This document shows positions 6,572 to 12,396 of a DNA stretch of 12,829 nucleotides, piece after piece. Source of the stretch: Nocardioidaceae bacterium (GTDB lineage: Bacteria > Actinomycetota > Actinomycetes > Propionibacteriales > Nocardioidaceae); the NCBI GenBank assembly GCA_020438665.1, contig JAGQUE010000379.1, positions 1 through 12,829 on the forward strand, written 5' to 3'. The position numbers and the translations under genes were made by a program. Position 1 is the stretch's first letter; each line of letters starts with the position of its first letter. The notes beneath the pieces were generated by a model. That model was not told the origin of the DNA. It did no database searches and worked only from the letters and a program-made list of their open reading frames with translations.

Positions 6572-7224
6572 GCTCCGTGCGGGTGCTGATCGCCGATGAC
6601 CAGGAGATGGTCAGGGTGGGGCTCACGACCATTCTCGACGCCAACGCCGACATCGAGGTGGTCGGGCAGGCCAAGGACGGCCGCGAGGCGGTGCGGCTGG
6701 TCCAGACGCTGCGTCCCGACGTGTGTCTGTTCGACATCCGGATGCCTGAGCTCGACGGGATCGAGGCCACCAGGCAGGTCGCCGGGCGGCAGGTCGACGA
6801 CCCGGTGCCTGTCGTGGTCATCACCACCTTCGACGAGGACGAATACGTCTTCGATGCGCTCGAAGCGGGGGCTCGAGGGTTCCTGCTCAAGGATGCCGAG
6901 CCCGACCTGCTCGCCGAGGCGGTGCGCGCGGCCGCGCGCGGCGACGCCCTGATCGCGCCGGCCATCACCGCCCGGCTGCTGTCGGCGTTCGCGCGGTCGC
7001 GGCCCGACGGGGTGCCGCCGCCCCGGGAGTCGTTGACCCCCCGCGAGGACGAGGTGCTGGGTCTGGTCGCGGCGGGGCGCACCAACGCCGAGATCGCGGA
7101 GGAGCTCTTCTTGTCCTTGAGCACCGTGAAGGCTCACATCGGCGCGATCATGGTCAAGCTCGGCGTGCGCAACCGGGTGGAGCTGGCGCTGTGGGCCTAC
7201 CGGGCCGGGCGGATCGATCTCTGA
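6568..7224 (+). CDS. NarL/FixJ-family response regulator
   Basis: A 218-residue regulator with a receiver domain (about 4-120) and a LuxR-type DNA-binding domain (about 153-215). Receiver residues are all present: the acidic pair D10-D11, phosphoacceptor D56 in LFDIRMPELDG, T86 or T87 in VITTFDED, and K108 in FLLKDAEP. The output domain has LTPREDEVLGLVAAGRTNAEIAEEL and the recognition helix LSTVKAHIGAIMVKLGVRNR. The start is GTG 6568-6570, overlapping the kinase stop in GTGA, so the two are translationally coupled and surely work as a pair. Such regulators bind DNA as phosphorylated dimers, often near the divergent membrane gene they control; the actual targets cannot be read here. Confidence 0.95.
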   Translation: MSSVRVLIADDQEMVRVGLTTILDANADIEVVGQAKDGREAVRLVQTLRPDVCLFDIRMPELDGIEATRQVAGRQVDDPVPVVVITTFDEDEYVFDALEAGARGFLLKDAEPDLLAEAVRAAARGDALIAPAITARLLSAFARSRPDGVPPPRESLTPREDEVLGLVAAGRTNAEIAEELFLSLSTVKAHIGAIMVKLGVRNRVELALWAYRAGRIDL

Positions 7225-7324
7225 CAACGTCGGTCGAGCGCCCAGCCGGATGCGTGCGACCCGACTCCTCCGGGTACCGCGTCGGTCACCGGGGATCGCA
7301 GAAGGTCCCCCGAAGGGAGGCACG

Positions 7325-7564
7325 ATGGGCTACGGATTCGGTGGGCTGCTGCTGGTCGTGGGGCTGATCCTCGCGCTGGCCGTGACGGACAGCATCAACG
7401 GCGTCGACCTGACCATGGTCGGCTGGATCATGGCGCTCGTCGGCCTCGTGCTCCTGGCGCTGACCGCGATCACCGCCAACCGTGGCCGCGGCACGCGGAG
7501 CACGAGCACGACGACGCACGCTGACGGCACACAGTCGGTCAGCGAGCGTCAGACCGACGTCTGA
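7325..7564 (+). CDS. DUF6458-type small membrane protein
   Basis: A 79-residue protein beginning MGYGFGGLLLVVGLILALAV, with two transmembrane segments separated by TDSINGVDLTMVGWIMALVG and a polar tail (RGTRSTSTTTHADGTQ). The glycine-rich first helix and the V-D-L-T-x-V-G-W core match the DUF6458 family of small actinobacterial membrane proteins, whose function is unknown. The start is set by a strong ribosome binding site (GGGAGG, five bases before the ATG). A longer frame from 7250 gives an unlikely Arg/Pro-rich extension. It lies 100 bases after the response regulator and could be co-transcribed with it. Its last 26 bases overlap the end of the converging acetyltransferase gene. Confidence 0.8.
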   Translation: MGYGFGGLLLVVGLILALAVTDSINGVDLTMVGWIMALVGLVLLALTAITANRGRGTRSTSTTTHADGTQSVSERQTDV

Positions 7565-8156
7565 CGGTCCGAACCATCACGCAGTTCTTCTGCCCCTTCG
7601 GCCGGTCATAGGTGAAGCCGGCTTCCTCATACATCCTGCGGGTGCCGTTGTAGAGGAACGACGAGGACATCTTCTTCGCCGGTGGGTGCGTCGTCAGGTC
7701 GTGGGGATAGCCCTCGACGACCCCGCCGCCCGCGGCCGCGATCTGGTCGAGCGCACCCTGGAGGGCGAGCGCCGCGAGGCCATGGCGGCGGTAGCGCCGG
7801 TCGACGAAGATGCACGTCACCCGGAAGTCGGGCGCCGACGTCGCGGTCTCGTCGTACTCCTTGCGGTGGTGGATGTTGGGCAGCTCGTCGGGAGGTCCGA
7901 ACTCCGCCCACGCCACGGCCTCGTCGCCGTCGAAGACGAGCGCGGCGTGGGCACGACCCTCGTCGACCAGGCGGCACTTGAGGTCGCGGTTGCTGTCATA
8001 GGTGCGCTCCTTGTCCTTGGCCACGGTGTGGAACCACGTGCACCAGCAGCCCCCGAAGATGCCGCCGTGCCGCTCGACCAGGGCGGCGAAGGCCGGCCAG
8101 GTCTCGGCGCTCAGTGCCCGGATGGTGAACCGTCCGCTCGACGTTGACGTCTCCAT
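7539..8156 (-). CDS. GNAT-family N-acetyltransferase
   Basis: A 205-residue single-domain acetyltransferase that would move an acetyl group from acetyl-CoA to an unknown amine. The acetyl-CoA binding motif A is seen as FVDRRYRRHGLAALALQGAL (117-136), preceded by the strand FRVTCIFV; the C-terminal part, LYNGTRRMYEEAGFTYDRP, is the usual GNAT ending. An N-terminal GGCWCTWFH segment with Cys 37 and 39 resembles a conserved pattern in a subgroup of these proteins and may bind substrate; this is inference. The ATG at 8156 is six bases downstream of a TAGCCT box and lacks a ribosome binding site, so it is probably leaderless. It is divergent from the hydroxyquinol operon across 76 bases and may share its regulation, but no functional link is evident. 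Confidence 0.9.
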   Translation of the reverse strand: METSTSSGRFTIRALSAETWPAFAALVERHGGIFGGCWCTWFHTVAKDKERTYDSNRDLKCRLVDEGRAHAALVFDGDEAVAWAEFGPPDELPNIHHRKEYDETATSAPDFRVTCIFVDRRYRRHGLAALALQGALDQIAAAGGGVVEGYPHDLTTHPPAKKMSSSFLYNGTRRMYEEAGFTYDRPKGQKNCVMVRTVRRRSDAR

Positions 8157-8162
8157 GACGCC

Positions 8163-8168
8163 AGGCTA
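8163..8168 (-). promoter_or_regulatory. -10 box TAGCCT of the acetyltransferase leaderless promoter
   Basis: On the minus strand TAGCCT is followed by GGCGTC and then the ATG at 8156. The spacing of six bases and the terminal GTC are shared with the ligase and histidine-kinase starts. Confidence 0.55.
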
Positions 8169-8178
8169 GGGCGGTTCC

Positions 8179-8189
8179 CGGACGGTCCG
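8179..8189. promoter_or_regulatory. Palindrome CGGACGGTCCG, candidate operator of the hydroxyquinol operon
   Basis: CGGAC and GTCCG are inverted around a central G in the 76-base gap between the acetyltransferase and the dioxygenase. The site lies just upstream of the minus-strand -10 box at 8163-8168, so a protein bound here could affect both genes. Such GC palindromes are common by chance in this base composition. Confidence 0.25.
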
Positions 8190-8232
8190 CGTCCGCGAAA
8201 GCCCGTCCTGACGCCGGCAAGGCGGGCGAGAC

Positions 8233-9105
8233 ATGAGCAGGAGCGTGGGCGCCATGGACCGGATGACCGAGGAGCAGCTGACCGATGAGGTGCTCGGGCG
8301 GCTCGAGGCGACGCCCGACCTGCGGCTGCGCGAGGTGATGCATGCCCTCGTCCGCCACCTGCACGCCTTCGCCCGCGAGGTGCGGCTCACCGACGAGGAG
8401 TGGCTGCAGGGGGTCCGCTTCCTCACGGCGACCGGCGACATCACCGACGCCGTGCGGCAGGAGTTCATCCTGCTGTCCGACACCCTGGGGCTGTCCTCGC
8501 TCGTCGACCTGATCAACCACGCCGACGTCGAGTCGCTGGCGACCGAGCCCACCATCCTCGGCCCGTTCTATGTGCCCGAGTCGCCGTGGCGTGAGTTCGG
8601 CGCCTCGATGGTCGAGTACGACGACGGCGGCGAGGCCGCCATCCTGCGCGGCGTGGTCCGCGATGATGACGGTGCGCCGATCCCCGGAGCGGTGCTTGAC
8701 GTGTGGCAGAACGCCGCCACCGGGTTCTATGCCGTCCAGCAGCCCGACGAGCAGCCGGCCACCAACCTGCGCGGTCGCTACCGTGCCGACGACGAGGGCC
8801 GCTTCGAGATCCGCACGGTCCGTCCGGTGCCCTACCCGATCCCCGACGACGGCCCGGTCGGCCGGCTGCTCCAGGCCACGGGGCGGCACCAGTGGCGCGC
8901 CGCCCACATCCACCTCAAGGCGACCGCCGACGGGTTCACCCCGCTGACGACCCACATCTTCGACCGCGCCAGCGACTACCTCGACTCCGACACCGTGTTC
9001 GGGGTCAAGGACTCGCTGATCGAGGAGTTCGTCCCCGGCCCGGACGGGGTGCTCGTGTGTGAGCACGACGTGGTCCTCACCCGGGGCTGGCGACGGGTGG
9101 GATGA
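8233..9105 (+). CDS. Hydroxyquinol 1,2-dioxygenase (intradiol ring cleavage)
   Basis: A 290-residue intradiol dioxygenase that would use non-haem Fe(III) to open 1,2,4-trihydroxybenzene between the vicinal hydroxyls, giving maleylacetate in its 3-hydroxymuconate form. The N-terminal helical dimerisation domain (about 14-105) precedes the catalytic domain starting EPTILGPFYVPESP. The four iron ligands can be placed: Y166 in TGFYAVQQ, Y201 in PVPYPIPDDGPVG, and H225 and H227 in RAAHIHLKA. LTTHIFDRASDYLDSDTVFGVK is more like hydroxyquinol than catechol dioxygenases, and the downstream maleylacetate reductase supports this substrate. The start could be 8233, or the in-frame ATGs at 8254 or 8263; GGAG lies twelve bases before 8254. 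It is the first gene of a three-gene operon. Activity on chlorocatechol or catechol is not excluded. Confidence 0.9.
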   Translation: MSRSVGAMDRMTEEQLTDEVLGRLEATPDLRLREVMHALVRHLHAFAREVRLTDEEWLQGVRFLTATGDITDAVRQEFILLSDTLGLSSLVDLINHADVESLATEPTILGPFYVPESPWREFGASMVEYDDGGEAAILRGVVRDDDGAPIPGAVLDVWQNAATGFYAVQQPDEQPATNLRGRYRADDEGRFEIRTVRPVPYPIPDDGPVGRLLQATGRHQWRAAHIHLKATADGFTPLTTHIFDRASDYLDSDTVFGVKDSLIEEFVPGPDGVLVCEHDVVLTRGWRRVG

Positions 9106-9136
9106 TCGCCTGACCACCCGCGGCGGAGGAGGATCC

Positions 9137-9643
9137 ATGAGCAGCGAGACCGAGCGTGACCTCGTGGCCATCGAGGCCCGTCGGGCCGAGATCAGGGAGC
9201 GTTTCCTGCAGCCGACGGGGCAGCGCCCCGCCAGCAGCGCCCGCGGCCTCCACCACACGGCGCTGGTCAGCAGCGACGTGGAGCGGACCGTCCGCTTCTA
9301 TCAGGAGGTGCTCGGCTTCCCGCTGACCGAGCTCATCGACAACCGGGACTACGCCGGGTCCTCCCACTTCTTCTTCGACATCGGCAACGGCAACCTGCTG
9401 GCCTTCTTCGACTTCCCCGGTCTCGACGTCGGCTCCTACCAGGAGGTGTTGGGTGGGCTCCACCACATCGCGATCTCGATGGATCCCGACGCCTGGGACG
9501 CCGCGTGCCGCCGGCTCGAGGAGGCGGGCATCGAGCACGTGGTCCACAGCGAGGTCTCGGTCTATTTCCGTGACCCCGACGGTGCCCGGCTCGAGCTGAT
9601 CGCCGACCCGCTGGGGGAGATGTACGGCCTCCAGGTGCTGTGA
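9137..9643 (+). CDS. VOC-superfamily protein (glyoxalase/dioxygenase fold) in the hydroxyquinol operon
   Basis: A 168-residue single VOC-domain protein with an approximately 37-residue charged N-terminal extension (MSSETERDLVAIEARRAEIR). Beta-alpha-beta halves are seen at GLHHTALVSSDVERTVRFYQ (37-56) and GGLHHIAISMDPDAWDAACR (106-125), ending with YFRDPDGARLELIADP. Probable metal ligands are H40, H110 and E153, so the site seems intact. The start is fixed by a strong GGAGGAGG site four bases before the ATG. It sits 31 bases after the dioxygenase and six bases before the reductase, so it is surely co-expressed. VOC enzymes include isomerases, extradiol dioxygenases and lyases; a role in making hydroxyquinol, in tautomerising the ring-opened product or in removing a by-product are all possible. 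The specific function is unknown. Confidence 0.85.
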   Translation: MSSETERDLVAIEARRAEIRERFLQPTGQRPASSARGLHHTALVSSDVERTVRFYQEVLGFPLTELIDNRDYAGSSHFFFDIGNGNLLAFFDFPGLDVGSYQEVLGGLHHIAISMDPDAWDAACRRLEEAGIEHVVHSEVSVYFRDPDGARLELIADPLGEMYGLQVL

Positions 9644-9649
9644 GCGACC

Positions 9650-10759
9650 ATGCGTGAGTTCGTCCACGACGCGGCGGGAGCGCGCGTGGTCTTCGGGGTC
9701 GGGGCGCGCGCCCAGGCGGCCGCCGAGGTCGAACGGCTCGGTCGCGACCGCGTCCTTCTCGTCCACGGCCGGCACGAGACGTCCTACGCCGACGAGATCG
9801 GCGCCGACCTGGGCGACCGGCTCGTGGGTCGCTTCGCCGACATCGCCATGCACGTCTCGCCGGCCACGGCCGACGCTGCGAGGGCCGCAGCCGAGGAGGT
9901 GAACGCCGACCTGCTGCTCGTGGTGGGCGGCGGCTCGGCGGTCGGTGCCGCCAAGGCGGTGGCGCTCGCGACGGCGCTGCCGATCCTCGCCGTGCCGACC
10001 ACCTATGCCGGCTCGGAGATGACACCGATCTGGGGGCTGACCGACGCGGGCCGCAAGACCACGGGGCGAGACCCCCGGGTGCAGCCGCGGACGGTGGTCT
10101 ATGACCCGGAGGTGACGGTGTCGCTGCCGGCCGACGTCTCGGCGGCGAGCGGGATGAACGCACTCGCCCACCTGGTCGAGGCGCTCTATGCGCCGGACGT
10201 GTCCCCGCTGCTCGAGGTGGCTGCCCAGGAGGGCATCCGGGCGCTCGCGTCGGGGCTGCCGCGTGTGGTGGCGGCGCCCGACGACCTGACGGCGCGCAGC
10301 GATGCCCTGGCGGGCTCGTGGCTCGCCGGCTGGGCGCTCGGCATCGCCACCATGGGGGTGCACCACAAGGTCTGCCACGTGCTCGGTGGCACCTGGCGGC
10401 TGCCCCACGCCGCCACCCACGCGGCGGTGCTGCCGTTCGCGACGGCGTTCAACGCCGCCGCCGCGCCGGCGGCGATGGAACGCATCCGGCAGGCCCTGCA
10501 CGACGCCGGCCGCGTGGCGGACACCGCCGCGGGCGGGCTCTGGGACCTCGCCGCCGCGATCGGCGCACCCACCTCGCTCGCCGACGTCGGGTTCGCCGCG
10601 TCGGCGGTCGACGAGGCGGCTCGTCTCGTCGTCGAGGGGCGGCCGGTCAACCCGCACGAGGTCCACGAGCCCGGGATACGTCGGCTCCTGGTCGCGGCGC
10701 TCGCCGGCGAGCGGCCGGCCCGACCGAGCGGATCAGGTCACTGCGCGGGGCCGGTGTAA
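9650..10759 (+). CDS. Maleylacetate reductase (iron-alcohol-dehydrogenase fold)
   Basis: A 369-residue enzyme that would reduce maleylacetate to 3-oxoadipate with NAD(P)H, the last step before the 3-oxoadipate pathway. Motifs: the nucleotide loop VVGGGSAVGAAKAVAL (91-106), AVPTTYAGSEMTPIWG (114-129), SGMNALAHLVEALYA (167-181), and GVHHKVCHVLGGTWRLPHAA (236-255). Metal-site positions of iron-alcohol dehydrogenases map to N170 (usually Asp), H174, H239 and H253. The Asp-to-Asn change fits maleylacetate reductases, several of which appear not to need a metal. Length is close to the family norm, with a short Pro/Gly-rich extra tail. It starts six bases after the VOC gene stop without a clear ribosome binding site, so translation is likely coupled. 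Its end overlaps the converging LCP gene by 22 bases. Confidence 0.92.
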   Translation: MREFVHDAAGARVVFGVGARAQAAAEVERLGRDRVLLVHGRHETSYADEIGADLGDRLVGRFADIAMHVSPATADAARAAAEEVNADLLLVVGGGSAVGAAKAVALATALPILAVPTTYAGSEMTPIWGLTDAGRKTTGRDPRVQPRTVVYDPEVTVSLPADVSAASGMNALAHLVEALYAPDVSPLLEVAAQEGIRALASGLPRVVAAPDDLTARSDALAGSWLAGWALGIATMGVHHKVCHVLGGTWRLPHAATHAAVLPFATAFNAAAAPAAMERIRQALHDAGRVADTAAGGLWDLAAAIGAPTSLADVGFAASAVDEAARLVVEGRPVNPHEVHEPGIRRLLVAALAGERPARPSGSGHCAGPV

Positions 10760-12165
10760 GCGCAGACGTCCTTGTTCTTGGTCGAGGTGTGGTTCTGGTC
10801 GCCGGTGTGGTGGCGGCGGTGCTTGAGGGCCTTCGCCACGGTGTCGCGGAGCCAGTCGAAGTCGGGGTTGCCCGGGTCGAACTCCGCGGAGCGGGTGAAC
10901 ACGACCGAGCGCATCGGCCGCTCCTTGACCTTGAGTGCCAGGTTGACCAGGTCGGGCAGCAGGTGCTGGGGGATATCGGTGAAGACCGTGCCCTTGCTGG
11001 CGCTGGCGATCGCCTCGAACCGCCGGAACAGGTTGAGCGGGTTGGCCTGCTTGACGATCGCGTCGACCATGCAGCGCTGTCGCTCCATGCGCTGGTAGTC
11101 GTCGGCCCCGTAGCGCCCGCGCGCGAACCAGAGGGCGCGGAAGCCGGAGAGGTGCTGGTCAGGTCCGGGCTGCAGGTAGTAGTCCGGAGGGATGCCCGCG
11201 TCGGTGTTGCCACCGACCGCGACCGGGGTGTTGATGTTGACCGTCACGCCGCCCATCGCGTCGATCAGCTTCTTGAAGCCGTCGAGGTTGACCAGGAAGT
11301 AGTAGTCGACGCTGAGCCCGGTCGACCCCTCGACCGCGAGCTTGAGGGCGTCGGCCCCGGGGTTGTCGGACGGACCGATCGCGTCCGGTGTGGTCAGGGG
11401 GACGTCGCGATAGACCGCGTTGAGCATCCAGCTGCCGGGGTCGCCCGGGCCGGTGAAGCCGTAGGGGTAGAGGTCGTGGAGCTGGGTGCCCTCGGGGAAC
11501 TGGGCGTTCATCATGTTGCGCGGCAGGCTGAAGGTCACCGCCCGGCCGCTGGAGATGTCGACGGAGAGCACGATCATCGAGTCGGTGCGTACGCCGATCC
11601 GTCCCTCGCCGCCGTCGCCGCCGAGCAGCAGGATCGTGAGCCGGTCCTGGCCCGCCCAGGGATCCCGATCCGTGGAGTCGGGGGTGGTCGTGCTGACGCC
11701 GTCCTTCTTGAACACCGTCTCCACGAGATCGGCCTGGACCATCGCATAGCGCGCGGCCACCGTGGTCGGCGCCGCGACGACACCGGCGAGCGCGAGCACC
11801 GAGGCCACCCCGACGGTCAGCCGCCACCGTGGGGCGGGCACCGGGCGCAGCACCAGGAACGTCGCGACGACGACGACCAGCCAGGCGCTCAGCACCGCGG
11901 CGAGGAGGATCCCGGCCAGTCGGGCGCGGGTCGGGTCGAGCACGAAGTCGAGGGCCTGCTCGCGGCTCCACGGCACCCACAGCAGCGTCCCGAGCACCAC
12001 GGCGGCGGCCCCGAGGGCCACCGACCAGCCCACCTTGGCGCGGCGGGCATAGAAGAAGCCGGCTCCCGGGAGAAGCGCACCCGCGACCGTCATCAGCACC
12101 GCGCCCCGCATGGTGGGGGCGCGGCGGGGACCGTGGCGGAGGGCGTGCGCCCCGCGCCGGCTCAT
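10738..12165 (-). CDS. LCP-family cell-wall glycopolymer ligase (LytR-CpsA-Psr)
   Basis: A 475-residue protein that would attach a lipid-linked glycopolymer to peptidoglycan on the outer face of the membrane. It has four N-terminal hydrophobic segments (about 18-39, 46-66, 84-106, 115-135) instead of the more common single anchor, then an extracellular LCP domain. Domain motifs are LTILLLGGDGG (176-186), VRTDSMIVLSVD (192-203), TFSLPRNMM (211-219), LDGFKKLIDAMGGVTVNI (294-311) and LSGFRALWFARGRYGADDYQ (339-358), followed by RMERQR. The pyrophosphate-binding arginines appear conserved (R193, R216, R349, R351). The ATG at 12165 is chosen because the sequence HGPRRAPTMRGAVLM just after it looks genuine; an in-frame GTG at 12249 is the alternative. 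It is divergent from the LysX-like gene. Confidence 0.88.
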   Translation of the reverse strand: MSRRGAHALRHGPRRAPTMRGAVLMTVAGALLPGAGFFYARRAKVGWSVALGAAAVVLGTLLWVPWSREQALDFVLDPTRARLAGILLAAVLSAWLVVVVATFLVLRPVPAPRWRLTVGVASVLALAGVVAAPTTVAARYAMVQADLVETVFKKDGVSTTTPDSTDRDPWAGQDRLTILLLGGDGGEGRIGVRTDSMIVLSVDISSGRAVTFSLPRNMMNAQFPEGTQLHDLYPYGFTGPGDPGSWMLNAVYRDVPLTTPDAIGPSDNPGADALKLAVEGSTGLSVDYYFLVNLDGFKKLIDAMGGVTVNINTPVAVGGNTDAGIPPDYYLQPGPDQHLSGFRALWFARGRYGADDYQRMERQRCMVDAIVKQANPLNLFRRFEAIASASKGTVFTDIPQHLLPDLVNLALKVKERPMRSVVFTRSAEFDPGNPDFDWLRDTVAKALKHRRHHTGDQNHTSTKNKDVCAYTGPAQ

Positions 12166-12194
12166 CCGGCCGGCACGAGGGCGACAACGCGCAT
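12162..12194 (-). other. Ten-codon upstream ORF overlapping the LCP start (ATGA)
   Basis: On the minus strand an ATG at 12194 preceded by GGAGG at five-base spacing opens a ten-codon frame (MRVVALVPAG) whose TGA overlaps the LCP start codon as ATGA. The LCP ATG itself has no good ribosome binding site, so translation may enter through this mini-ORF and reinitiate. The peptide is not recognised. A remnant of a displaced gene start is another reading. Confidence 0.45.
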
Positions 12195-12238
12195 GATGGC
12201 CTCCGTGCGGACGTGCTGACGATCGGGTGACCAGGCTG

Positions 12239-12267
12239 ACGGTACTCACCCTCCGGCGGGCAGCCAA
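12239..12267 (-). promoter_or_regulatory. Candidate promoter of the LCP gene
   Basis: On the minus strand TTGGCT (12262-12267) and TACCGT (12239-12244) are separated by 17 bases, a fair housekeeping-type promoter. It would start transcription near 12232, leaving an untranslated leader of about 40 bases before the mini-ORF at 12194. The -35 touches the direct repeat at 12267. Confidence 0.4.
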
Positions 12268-12288
12268 TCCGGGGGCCGATCCGGGGGC
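12267..12288. repeat. Direct repeat ATCCGGGGGC, two copies at 12-base spacing
   Basis: ATCCGGGGGC occurs at 12267-12276 and again at 12279-12288 in the gap between the divergent LCP and LysX-like genes. The copies lie immediately upstream of the LCP -35 box. A spacing of about one helical turn would suit a regulator binding as a tandem dimer; this is inference. Confidence 0.5.
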
Positions 12289-12324
12289 GACCGTCGAACC
12301 ATGAGGGTGCAGTATCGACACACC

Positions 12325-12396
12325 ATGGTCACCTTCGCTGACGCGTGCGAAGCGTCGTTCCCGCAGAAAGGCAACGCCCCGAGATGGACGACCTGA
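12325..12396 (+). other. 23-codon upstream ORF ending at a start codon of the LysX-like gene (TGATG)
   Basis: An ATG at 12325, six bases after TATCGA (12313-12318), opens a 23-codon frame (MVTFADACEASFPQKGNAPR, then WTT) that stops at TGA 12394-12396. The last A is also the first base of an in-frame ATG (12396) of the LysX-like gene. An inverted repeat CTTCGC/GCGAAG (12333-12338, 12347-12352) lies inside it. It may be a coupled leader ORF or chance. Confidence 0.25.
12333..12352. promoter_or_regulatory. Inverted repeat CTTCGC-N8-GCGAAG before the LysX-like gene
   Basis: CTTCGC (12333-12338) and GCGAAG (12347-12352) are perfect inverted arms around TGACGCGT. The element lies 32-51 bases before the ATG at 12384 and could be an operator or a leader hairpin in the message. 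Confidence 0.35.

Noticed and set aside
7225..7324. A terminator between the response regulator and the DUF6458 gene
   Set aside because: No stem longer than about five bases with a following T-run was found, so read-through into the small membrane protein gene is possible.
7996..9258. A 420-codon minus-strand frame opposite the dioxygenase gene
   Set aside because: The plus strand carries all four iron ligands of an intradiol dioxygenase; the minus frame is a shadow and also runs into the acetyltransferase in another frame.
10318..12219. A 633-codon plus-strand frame antisense to the LCP gene
   Set aside because: The translation is low-complexity and Arg/Glu/Val-rich with no domain, while the minus strand gives a full LCP domain.
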